From positions 1 to 10,078 of the forward strand of contig QMLJ01000018.1 in NCBI GenBank assembly GCA_003643935.1: a stretch of 10,078 nt of DNA, in the 5' to 3' direction. The notes under the pieces were generated by a model, which worked only from the letters and a program-made list of their open reading frames with translations, searched no databases and was not told the origin of the DNA. The position numbers were made by a program, and so were the translations under genes. The stretch comes from Deltaproteobacteria bacterium (GTDB taxonomy: Bacteria > Desulfobacterota > Desulfomonilia > UBA1062). This document shows, piece by piece, positions 1-6,854 of the stretch. How positions within the stretch are numbered: the stretch's first letter is position 1; each line of letters starts with the position of its first letter.

Positions 1-300
1 CAAGGAGAGGGTAATATCCAGTTCATAACTCTGGACGAGTTTGTTGAGGAGAAACACCTAGACAGTGTAGACTTTATCAAGATGGACATCGAAGGTTCTG
101 AGATTGAGGCCATCAATGGTTCTAGCAGGACCATAGCCAGATTCAAGCCTAAGCTCGCCATATCTATTTACCACAAAAAGGATGATATTATAAAGATCCC
201 CGCGGTCATCAAGGGGATAGAGGGTGGTTACCACCTGTACCTTAGGCACTGCACACCGGGAATCAACGAGACAATCCTCTTTGCCAAGGTCCTCAAGTAA
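1..300 (+). CDS. FkbM family methyltransferase, C-terminal part (5' truncated by window edge)
   Basis: The open frame enters from the left edge in frame 1 and stops with TAA at 298-300, so only the last 99 residues are visible. Residues 23-33 of this fragment read VDFIKMDIEGS, followed by E. This matches the D-x-x-K-x-D-x-E-G-x-E signature of the FkbM class of SAM-dependent O-methyltransferases. It is followed by the usual alternating strand/helix tail with KPKLAISIYHK, a typical FkbM late beta strand. Family members methylate hydroxyls on polyketides or glycans, and in polysaccharide loci they are presumed to methylate a sugar. The gene points towards the minus-strand operon and ends 7 bp before the last stop codon of that operon, so it belongs to a separate transcript. 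The SAM-binding N-terminal half lies outside the window. The family call is firm; the substrate is unknown. Confidence 0.85.
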   Translation, partial: QGEGNIQFITLDEFVEEKHLDSVDFIKMDIEGSEIEAINGSSRTIARFKPKLAISIYHKKDDIIKIPAVIKGIEGGYHLYLRHCTPGINETILFAKVLK

Positions 301-307
301 GCACTTG

Positions 308-1201
308 TCAACGATGTCTACCCATTAATGCAAGCAGAAGCGCTCTCAAAGGTTTAGGGTTCAGAGGATACATCATAAATGACCTGAGGTACAAAAGCTT
401 TTCTTCCTTTCTGTCACCGCTTTTAGATGCGTTGACACCTTCATCATAATAGGTGTCTGCATAGAGTTTTCTGAACACCAGCCTAGGGAAAAGAAACCTT
501 TCGTTAATAAGCTGCTTGTTCTTCCTCAGCAGAACCCTGCGGAAATATGGCCCAGATCTATGTTGACCACCTAAGGACAGACTGTTACTGCTTATATTAA
601 ACCTCGTGAGACATTTATCTATGTAACCGAATTCACATACGTAAGCCAACCTTAAGAAAAGGTCATAATCCTCTAGTATGGTAAACTGATCATCGAACCC
701 ACCTACACGTTTAAGGCAAGATGTACGGCACATAACAGTCGACAATATAATGAAGAGACGCATGGAAAGATACTTAAATATATCACCCTGTGGCATCTGC
801 CTTCCCTTGTAAAAGGGAAAGGTCAACCCGTCCCTGATCACGAGGGGTTCAGAATACACCACGCCCACTGAAGGCCTTGTCTCGATATACTTAACGTATG
901 TAAACAGGCGTCCTGGAAGAAATTCATCATCAGCATCCAGAAAGCTGATATACCTGCCTGCTGCAATAGATATACCGCTATTCCTTGCAGCAGCAGCCCC
1001 CCTGTTATCCTGGCATACTATCTTTAAAACATCCCCAACAGTCTTTTTGTAGCTTTCAAGGAGATCTTGCGTACCATCCGTGGAACCATCGTTAACAACT
1101 ATTACTTCAAAACTGCAACCTTCCTGTGCAAAAACAGAATCAAGGCACCTGCTAATGGTCCTCTCTCCATTGTATACCGGTATAATAACACTTACGTCCA
1201 T
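308..1201 (-). CDS. Glycosyltransferase family 2 (GT-A fold), last gene of the operon
   Basis: This 297-residue protein should transfer a sugar from a nucleotide-activated donor during cytoplasmic assembly of a surface glycan. The N-terminus has the GT2 opening VSVIIPVYNGE (residues 3-13), then FEVIVVNDGSTDGT (31-44), NRGAAAARN (66-74) and a DADD metal/nucleotide-binding motif at 89-92. ED at 177-178, within ILEDYDLFLRLA, fits the catalytic base. The C-terminal ~100 residues carry no motif I recognise and show no clear membrane segment. I chose ATG at 1201 because GGAGG (1211-1215) lies 9 nt upstream of it. An ATG at 1210 forms an ATGA overlap with the preceding stop but has no spacer from the same GGAGG. 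The protein resembles its upstream neighbour in motif order and length, which suggests a tandem duplication. Donor and acceptor cannot be deduced. Confidence 0.92.
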   Translation of the reverse strand: MDVSVIIPVYNGERTISRCLDSVFAQEGCSFEVIVVNDGSTDGTQDLLESYKKTVGDVLKIVCQDNRGAAAARNSGISIAAGRYISFLDADDEFLPGRLFTYVKYIETRPSVGVVYSEPLVIRDGLTFPFYKGRQMPQGDIFKYLSMRLFIILSTVMCRTSCLKRVGGFDDQFTILEDYDLFLRLAYVCEFGYIDKCLTRFNISSNSLSLGGQHRSGPYFRRVLLRKNKQLINERFLFPRLVFRKLYADTYYDEGVNASKSGDRKEEKLLYLRSFMMYPLNPKPLRALLLALMGRHR

Positions 1202-1206
1202 GGTAT

Positions 1207-2097
1207 TCATCCTCCAGGTATAGTCAGCCTGAACATCATCAATAACACGTCCATCCTGAATGGATACAGGGCAAGGGAAGCCTTTAGCGCAGAAATTGCA
1301 TCTTCATGCCGGTCCTGTTTTAGATACACCCTTGCCTTTTCCCTGTATACCTTTGACATCCTTTTCCTGTATACCCACCAGCCAAGCCTGTAATGGCTGA
1401 GCAAATGGGGCGCATGTATTCCCAGCACCTGTTCATACCTGAAAGGCGCTACCTCTTGCTTGGTCTTTGATACATTACCTGGGTGAAGTCTGTATATAAC
1501 CAGGGGCTCGTTCACGTAACCCACCTTAAATCTTGACGCTATCCTCAGGAAAAGGTCATAGTCCTCGCCCTCAGAGGAAAGTGTCTCTGAGAACATCCCT
1601 ATCTTGCTGAATATCTTCTTTCTGCACACCGCCATGGATGGCGCAATGAATGACTTGAGGAAAAGCCTGGGGAAGATATCACCAGAATGGCCTTTCAACC
1701 TTTTTCTCTGCAGCATGGTACCTTCTGAATCAATTCTGTCTATAGGCGTATATACCATTGCCATGTCAGGATGAGCATCAAGATAACTTACTGTTACCTC
1801 GAGTTTCCTGGGATGAAAGACATCGTCCTGGTCTAGAAATGCTACAAACTCACCCTTTGACAGCCTTATGCCCATGTTCCTCGCAGCTGATACACCCCTA
1901 TTCTTCGTCTTTATATACCTGATACTCCTGATGTAAGGTAATAACACATCCTCTGTATTGTCTTCTGATCCATCGTTCACAACTATTAGCTCAAAATCCC
2001 TAAAGGTCTGATTAAGAACAGAATCAACAGCATCCTTAATAAAGGCCTCCCCGTTATAAACTGGTATGATTACACTGACCCTTGGTGTTTTATCCAT
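1207..2097 (-). CDS. Glycosyltransferase family 2 (GT-A fold)
   Basis: This 296-residue GT2 enzyme is probably a cytoplasmic sugar transferase of the same glycan pathway. It shows RVSVIIPVYNGEAFI near residues 6-20, FELIVVNDGSEDNTED at 35-50, NRGVSAARNMG at 67-77, a DQDD metal-binding motif at 89-92 and the catalytic-base region GEDYDLFLRIA (ED at 178-179). YRLHPGNVS at 202-210 is a common late motif of GT2 enzymes in O-antigen and capsule loci. ATG at 2097 was preferred over an in-frame TTG at 2112 because GGAG (2107-2110) sits 9 nt upstream. The start then falls 1 bp after the preceding stop, with the ribosome binding site inside the preceding gene. The nearest relative visible is the next gene downstream. 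Substrate specificity is unknown. Confidence 0.92.
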   Translation of the reverse strand: MDKTPRVSVIIPVYNGEAFIKDAVDSVLNQTFRDFELIVVNDGSEDNTEDVLLPYIRSIRYIKTKNRGVSAARNMGIRLSKGEFVAFLDQDDVFHPRKLEVTVSYLDAHPDMAMVYTPIDRIDSEGTMLQRKRLKGHSGDIFPRLFLKSFIAPSMAVCRKKIFSKIGMFSETLSSEGEDYDLFLRIASRFKVGYVNEPLVIYRLHPGNVSKTKQEVAPFRYEQVLGIHAPHLLSHYRLGWWVYRKRMSKVYREKARVYLKQDRHEDAISALKASLALYPFRMDVLLMMFRLTIPGG

Positions 2098-2098
2098 G

Positions 2099-3106
2099 CT
2101 AGCTAGCTCCAACCACGGTCTCTATTACAGAGAGCATACGTCCTGCATTGGTCTCTAAGGAATACTCCATCTCTATCACTCTCCTTCCCTTGAGCCCCAT
2201 CTCCCTTCTCTTGTCTGGCCGCTCAACGAGGATGGAAATCCTTTCCAGCCATTGTTTGTCATTACTTGCCCACAGTCCGTTTACGCCGTCTGAGACTATG
2301 TCCCTGTTCACCCCCACCGGCATGCATACAACAGGAAGTCCCACGGCCTGGTATTGAACTATCTTTAGTCCACATTTTCCCCATGACCACGGATCATCTA
2401 TAAGTGGCATTATACCTATATCCATGTCTCTCAACTCATCCACCTCTGTCTCTGATGACCAGGGTACCTTTAAAACAGGCATCTTTTCACAATCAAAAAA
2501 ATGCGAGCATATGATCTTAAGTTCTGTAGCAGGGTATCTCTCATGGATGGCATCAAATACATGTGCCATCTTCTCCACATAATGAAGACTACCTGTGTCA
2601 CCTATCCAGCCTATTGTTATCTTGTCTTTCTTAACAGAATAATCCTTTAGCCTGTAACGGGCCAGATCGACAGAACTTGGAATAACAGTAACCTTGTGTT
2701 CGTCCACATGTTGAAGGCACTGATTCCTAAGAAACGTGTTCCCGGCAATCACATGGTCTGCATCCCTTATGGTACGTACAAAACGCCTGGTACGAGTGCT
2801 GGAATATGGTGATGAATAGGTAGAGTTATGGTACATTATAGCGTCGTCGAAGTCATAGATGATCTTACGTGCGAGCTTCCTTACCAGCATGTGTTCAGGC
2901 AAAGAAAACCTTTTTCTATGCAGAAAAACCAGGTCAAAGTCCTTTATCATTGAGTAGATTTGAATCTTTTCATTTAGGGATGACGGCAGAGGCCTTATCT
3001 CATCGTCAATGTCATGTTCACGCAAGTACGGGAGGTACTGCAGTATCCTGTATCTGCTGCTTGCAACGTCAAACCCCTGGATAAGGGCAAGCATCTTAAT
3101 GCTCAT
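2099..3106 (-). CDS. GT4-like glycosyltransferase (GT-B fold, glycosyl transferases group 1)
   Basis: This 335-residue protein is a GT-B type glycosyltransferase. Features in order are SSRYR at 16-20, usual for the acceptor-side N-terminal domain of this subfamily; YDFDDAIM at 84-91; [11 protein letters not shown] near 141-151; WIGDTGS at 167-173, which opens the donor-binding Rossmann half; and [18 protein letters not shown] at 231-248, followed by [17 protein letters not shown]. The last segment is the equivalent of the GT4 donor-binding loop, but the classical E-x7-E spacing is not obvious and a KCGLK version stands in its place, as in related proteins I know. ATG at 3106 was chosen because it forms a 4-bp ATGA overlap with the stop of the upstream acyltransferase. 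An in-frame GTG at 3118 would add four residues. Donor sugar unknown; retaining mechanism inferred from family. Confidence 0.9.
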   Translation of the reverse strand: MSIKMLALIQGFDVASSRYRILQYLPYLREHDIDDEIRPLPSSLNEKIQIYSMIKDFDLVFLHRKRFSLPEHMLVRKLARKIIYDFDDAIMYHNSTYSSPYSSTRTRRFVRTIRDADHVIAGNTFLRNQCLQHVDEHKVTVIPSSVDLARYRLKDYSVKKDKITIGWIGDTGSLHYVEKMAHVFDAIHERYPATELKIICSHFFDCEKMPVLKVPWSSETEVDELRDMDIGIMPLIDDPWSWGKCGLKIVQYQAVGLPVVCMPVGVNRDIVSDGVNGLWASNDKQWLERISILVERPDKRREMGLKGRRVIEMEYSLETNAGRMLSVIETVVGAS

Positions 3107-3771
3107 GCCTTCACCCACTTACCTCTATGAGGGTCATAGACCTTTATCAATCGTGCCGGTGTACCTGCTATGAGCGAGTGTGCTGGAAATTCACCCCTCA
3201 CAACTGAATTTGCACCAATCACTGATCCATCACCAATAGTCGTGCCTCCGAGGTAAACACAATTTACCCCGCCCCAACATCCCTTTCCTATCCTTACAGG
3301 TGCTATCCTGTCGATCCCCTGATCCCTTACAGGTCTTTTAATATCTTGGTAGGCATGGTTGTGGTCCATAATAACAGAGTTGGAGCCCAGAGCTGTATCA
3401 TCGCCTATACTGACCTCGCCTGCGCATGTTATCCTGATGAACTGAAATAGGCTCACCCTATCACCTATATTTATCATGGGCCCACCAGGTATATGAATAC
3501 CATTGGATCTTTCAATAATGTAAAGCCCACACATGTCCATTATGTCCACGTCATCACCTATACGAATCACCTCTTTTGGTACGGCATGATTCCCGGTCCT
3601 CAGAGAAGAAGGTATCACTATCCTGACACCTGAGCCGATTGACACCCTGTTACCCAGCGATACGTATCCTGCCCCCCTTATCCGAGCTGTAGATGCCAAG
3701 GAGACACTTTCCCCACATGAATATAAGCTTCTTTTGAGCAGCCACGAGCCAAACAAAGACGGAACAATCAT
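3103..3771 (-). CDS. Hexapeptide-repeat (left-handed beta-helix) acyltransferase, fourth of four in tandem
   Basis: This 222-residue protein probably transfers an acetyl or other acyl group from acyl-CoA to a sugar hydroxyl or amine, working as a trimer in the cytosol. Isoleucine-rich hexads (for example [39 protein letters not shown]) repeat over most of its length, interrupted by loops. The loop [13 protein letters not shown] (136-148) carries H139, which lines up with the expected catalytic His of the xenobiotic/maltose acetyltransferase-type enzymes. The end has [12 protein letters not shown] followed by a WVK tail. ATG at 3771 is supported by GAGGG (3776-3780) 4 nt upstream and an ATGA overlap with the previous stop; a GTG at 3786 would add five residues. 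It could be an O-acetyl, N-acetyl or longer-acyl transferase, and sequence alone does not say which. Confidence 0.9.
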   Translation of the reverse strand: MIVPSLFGSWLLKRSLYSCGESVSLASTARIRGAGYVSLGNRVSIGSGVRIVIPSSLRTGNHAVPKEVIRIGDDVDIMDMCGLYIIERSNGIHIPGGPMINIGDRVSLFQFIRITCAGEVSIGDDTALGSNSVIMDHNHAYQDIKRPVRDQGIDRIAPVRIGKGCWGGVNCVYLGGTTIGDGSVIGANSVVRGEFPAHSLIAGTPARLIKVYDPHRGKWVKA

Positions 3772-4337
3772 TCGACCCTCGTCCACTTACCAAGTTCTCT
3801 GTCATATACCTTGACTACACGAGCAGGGTTACCCACGGCCACGGAGTAAGGAGGTATATCCTTTGCAATCACACTGTTTCCACCTATCATGCAGTGTTCC
3901 CCCACTGTAACACCTGGTAGCACAATGACATTGGCACCAAGCACTGTTCCTCTTCCAATGCGAATAGGAGCTTCTCCAGTAAGAGGTTGGTCCTTTATAG
4001 GCCTGGTGACATCCTCGTAGGAGTGAATGTAATCCTGTATAGTTACATTAGATGCAATGCCCACGTCATCTTCTATTGTTATATCCAATCTGGCTGCAAT
4101 CCAGCACCTGAACCCTAGATGCACCCTGTTGCCTATCTTTACAATGGGCCTGCCCTTTATTTTCTCCTTTGCTGCCACATGTATGAGCGTGTCCTTGTGA
4201 ATCACCACTTTATCTCCAATGGACACATACTCTGGATGAACGATCATAACACCCATGTCCACTACATTGCCTTTCCCGAATTCACTGCACCTTATGCCTA
4301 AAAGAAATGCATTTAATAAAACCTTTGGTGATCTCAT
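3768..4337 (-). CDS. Hexapeptide-repeat acyltransferase, third of four in tandem (shortest)
   Basis: At 189 residues this is the most compact of the four acyltransferases. It lacks the longer N-terminal segment of the first one and starts hexads early ([20 protein letters not shown]). Further hexads include [27 protein letters not shown] and [22 protein letters not shown]. The putative catalytic loop is [13 protein letters not shown] (102-114) with H105. The C-terminus reads [16 protein letters not shown] and ends in a W-containing tail. The layout is that of WcaF/maltose-acetyltransferase-like sugar acetyltransferases, which use acetyl-CoA. ATG at 4337 has GGAGG (4346-4350) 8 nt upstream and overlaps the previous stop as ATGA. 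The enzyme should be soluble and trimeric, with the active site between subunits (inferred from family). The acceptor is unknown. Confidence 0.92.
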   Translation of the reverse strand: MRSPKVLLNAFLLGIRCSEFGKGNVVDMGVMIVHPEYVSIGDKVVIHKDTLIHVAAKEKIKGRPIVKIGNRVHLGFRCWIAARLDITIEDDVGIASNVTIQDYIHSYEDVTRPIKDQPLTGEAPIRIGRGTVLGANVIVLPGVTVGEHCMIGGNSVIAKDIPPYSVAVGNPARVVKVYDRELGKWTRVE

Positions 4338-5011
4338 AAAACACCCCTCCCATCAGAATCGCACTTGACCCATTGCCTTGAATCAAAATCATAGCGTTTC
4401 ACCACCCGTGCCGGGACTCCTACTGCAACAGAATACGCTGGTATATCGTGTGTTACCACGGCGTTAGCCCCAATTACAGAATGCTCACCTATTTCTACCC
4501 CACCAAAAACACGCACATGCATACCAAGCCATGACCCTTTTCCAATCTTTATTGGATCTCCCTGCGTCATCTTCTGAAGCATAATAGGAACATCCGGGTC
4601 TTCATAGGTATGAGTGAAGTCTGTTATGCTAACATCGTTTCCAAGGCCTGCATAGTCACCTATATCCAGTTTGGAACGTACCATTATTGTAATGTTCTCG
4701 CTTGCTATCACATCATTTCCTATAGACACGCTAGGATTATCATGCTCGTTCAAGCAACATAGAATTATCCTGAATCCCTCTGCAAGACTCACGTTATCTC
4801 CTATCTTAACAGCAGGTTCACCTAAATATCTGCATTTATCATCTACATGTATCCTTCCCCTGTAGAGCCTAACCCCAGAGCCTATAGAAACCAGCTCTGG
4901 TCTATTTATGCTCAAAGCAGGATAAAAACGTACATGTGTACCAAGACTATAAAAAGTCCTGCCCCTTAATACCTTAAATAGACTATTGTATATCCTATTA
5001 AAGAACTTCAT
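4334..5011 (-). CDS. Hexapeptide-repeat acyltransferase, second of four in tandem
   Basis: This 225-residue beta-helix acyltransferase shows hexads such as [11 protein letters not shown] (40-50), AVKIGDNVSLAEG (67-79), SVSIGNDVIA (94-103), KLDIGDYAGLGNDVSI and IKIGKGSWLGMHVRVFGGVEIG. The loop DFTHTYEDPDVPI (131-143) supplies the likely catalytic H134. An extra stretch with two adjacent cysteines, ILCCLNEHDNPS (83-94), breaks the coil regularity and may form a protruding loop. The C-terminus reads YSVAVGVPARVVKRYD plus a WVK tail and about ten further polar residues. ATG at 5011 is preceded by AGGGA at 5 nt spacing. It is the only gene of the operon with a real upstream gap (48 bp), where I see no promoter or terminator. 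Role inferred: acetylation of a sugar in the locus product. Confidence 0.92.
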   Translation of the reverse strand: MKFFNRIYNSLFKVLRGRTFYSLGTHVRFYPALSINRPELVSIGSGVRLYRGRIHVDDKCRYLGEPAVKIGDNVSLAEGFRIILCCLNEHDNPSVSIGNDVIASENITIMVRSKLDIGDYAGLGNDVSITDFTHTYEDPDVPIMLQKMTQGDPIKIGKGSWLGMHVRVFGGVEIGEHSVIGANAVVTHDIPAYSVAVGVPARVVKRYDFDSRQWVKCDSDGRGVL

Positions 5012-5059
5012 AAGTGTCCCTGACTCGCATTTACATATGGAGAAGTGAATTTGATTTCA

Positions 5060-5710
5060 CTAATCACTCTGTGAACCATGCTTGATCCATTCTCTTTTCT
5101 CAAAATCGTAACGCCTCAATACCCTGGCAGGGTTTCCAGCAGCAACACTATACGGTGGAATATCGCGCGTTATAATAGAATTTGTACCAATCTGCACATG
5201 TTTGCCAATACTTACGCCAGGCTGTATAAAGGTATTGAACCCTATGTAACAACCCTCACCTATGATAATAGGGCCTTCAATAATTATAGGATTCTCTCTA
5301 ACAGGTACTGAAGGATCTTTAAAATCGTGTCCAGTGTCGGCCATAAGCACGTTCTTACCTATCAGGGTACCATTTCCTATCTCTATGTAATCATGTGCAT
5401 TTATAAACGTACCCGAGTTTATGGATACGCGATTACCTATACGGAGTGTTATCTTGTCCCTATCATCTCCCCAAGGCTTTGCATACATCTCAACTCCTTT
5501 TTTTATCCTGCACCTGTCACCTATAGATATGTTGTACGGAGATTCAAATATAACGCCCGGATCCCAGTGCACGTGTTTCCCATATTCCCTGAAGATAAGC
5601 CTATTCCTGGCGTTTACGAACACTCTCAAAAAGGCCCTGTATGAGGAATTCACCTTTCTCCTTAACAGGTCGTAGTAAAAATCCTGCAACAGTCTCTTAT
5701 ACGTTACCAT
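5060..5710 (-). CDS. Hexapeptide-repeat acyltransferase, first of four in tandem
   Basis: This 216-residue protein has a basic/aromatic N-terminal segment (about residues 1-45: YKRLLQDFYYDLLRRK, RAFLRVFVNARNRLIFREYG). That segment could be an amphipathic membrane-surface helix or a helical cap. The beta-helix follows (NISIGDRCRIKKGVEM, LRIGNRVSINSGTFI, IEIGNGTLIGKNVLM, IIIGEGCYIGFNTFIQPGVSIG). The catalytic-type His is H128 in DTGHDFKDPSVPV. The end is YSVAAGNPARVLRRYD plus a WIK tail. ATG at 5710 is favoured by GGAGG (5715-5719) 4 nt upstream, giving a 14-bp overlap with the preceding glycosyltransferase. A longer TTG start at 5752 would push the overlap to 56 bp with a weaker ribosome binding site. 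Predicted acyl-CoA-dependent sugar O- or N-acyltransferase; acceptor unknown. Confidence 0.9.
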   Translation of the reverse strand: MVTYKRLLQDFYYDLLRRKVNSSYRAFLRVFVNARNRLIFREYGKHVHWDPGVIFESPYNISIGDRCRIKKGVEMYAKPWGDDRDKITLRIGNRVSINSGTFINAHDYIEIGNGTLIGKNVLMADTGHDFKDPSVPVRENPIIIEGPIIIGEGCYIGFNTFIQPGVSIGKHVQIGTNSIITRDIPPYSVAAGNPARVLRRYDFEKREWIKHGSQSD

Positions 5711-6854
5711 CTCTCCTCCGAGTAGTATGTTTTTCTTTGCGATAATTTTCAACGATCCTAGTCACGTCTGCAAACACGTCCTCATGGGCCCTAAATACAG
5801 GCACCCTGCCTAACCCTGGCCTTGGTGTAGATCCATACAACCTTCTCATGGCCAGGCTCAGTGCAGAAGGGTCTGCTGATGGTATAACAAGTCCATCGCC
5901 TTTACCAATGTACATGGCCGCACCGTTTGATGCTGTTGTTATGACAGGAATACCAGATGCCAGTGCCTCAAGAACAGTCAACGAACATGCATCATAGTAG
6001 GTGGGATGAACAAGGCATTCACATGCAGGGTATACACGCTCCATGTCTTCGGCCCTACCGCCAAATACGAACACTCCCGAGAGGCCATAGAGCTTGACTT
6101 TCATCCTTGCATAGTAGGAATCACCCCCCAAGACCAAGACCCTACAAGGTAAGTCTCCAAGGTCTCTGCAAGCATCTATCAACACCCCAAGCCCCTTTAA
6201 GAGAAGATTGTTTGCAACAAACAGGAAGACAAAGTCATCTTCTCCAATGGAGTACCGCAGCCTGACTTCTTGCCTGTACTTGGCATTATAAGGAGAGAAC
6301 CTCTTTGTATCAATACCGTTTGGAACGATATGAACCCTGTATTCTGGATAGTTGAACCACTTGATTATATCTCTTCTTACCATCTCAGATATGGCTATTA
6401 TCTCTGGTTTAGCCACCTTGAATGTCCACCACTCGCATATCCTCTGGACCATGTCCTTAAGTGTAAGCATCCTAATGATAGCCATGAATTTCCTTATTAA
6501 ACGGTCAGGATACCTCATCATGTCCTTTTCAAACCAAGCACGGTGAACACCCCCGTGGGGCTGGTATACATCAGAGTAAAGAGTATTACCTGCTGAGAAA
6601 TGAACGTAGTCCCTCAAACTTCTTGCCCTTAGATAATGCATTATGGCAAAGCAAAGATGCCTTGCCCACCTGGGGAAGCGCATGCATGACACTCTATGCA
6701 CCTTAATGGACGTATTCAATGGCATGGCTGATTTCATGCATATAACAGCAACATCATGACCTCTCTCTGCAAGAAAGTGTGAGAGGTCCCACAGGTACCT
6801 TTCAGCCCCCCCAACCTTTGGATCGAATTTCTCAATGCCAATGCACACCTTCAA
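5697..6854 (-). CDS. WaaG-like GT4 glycosyltransferase (TTG start)
   Basis: This 385-residue GT-B retaining glycosyltransferase resembles the LPS-core glucosyltransferase WaaG. The N-terminal acceptor domain opens with CIGIEKFDPKVGGAERYL (4-21) and RGHDVAVIC (31-39). The donor domain has HIVPNGIDTKRFSP (175-188), FLFVANNLLLKG (210-221) and HPTYYDACSLTVLEALASG (283-301). The E-x7-E signature appears here as D288-x7-E296, a variant I associate with WaaG-like relatives. It is likely cytosolic or peripheral on the inner membrane. The open frame extends to an ATG at 6980, but the extra 42 residues overlap the aminotransferase and look non-native. TTG at 6854 overlaps the aminotransferase stop as TTGA, has AGGAG (6864-6868) 9 nt upstream and begins exactly at the first beta strand. 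Sugar donor not deducible. Confidence 0.9.
   Translation of the reverse strand: MKVCIGIEKFDPKVGGAERYLWDLSHFLAERGHDVAVICMKSAMPLNTSIKVHRVSCMRFPRWARHLCFAIMHYLRARSLRDYVHFSAGNTLYSDVYQPHGGVHRAWFEKDMMRYPDRLIRKFMAIIRMLTLKDMVQRICEWWTFKVAKPEIIAISEMVRRDIIKWFNYPEYRVHIVPNGIDTKRFSPYNAKYRQEVRLRYSIGEDDFVFLFVANNLLLKGLGVLIDACRDLGDLPCRVLVLGGDSYYARMKVKLYGLSGVFVFGGRAEDMERVYPACECLVHPTYYDACSLTVLEALASGIPVITTASNGAAMYIGKGDGLVIPSADPSALSLAMRRLYGSTPRPGLGRVPVFRAHEDVFADVTRIVENYRKEKHTTRRRDGNV

Noticed and set aside
5044..5061. 6-bp inverted repeat AGTGAA / TTCACT at the end of the first acyltransferase, as a possible terminator
   Set aside because: The stem is short and AT-rich, overlaps the stop codon and is not followed by a T-run on the minus strand; transcription probably continues to the next gene.
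5327..5675. Plus-strand open frames of 84-105 codons over the acyltransferases and other genes
   Set aside because: They are antisense shadows of well-supported minus-strand genes, have no recognisable domains, and no ribosome binding sites were seen.
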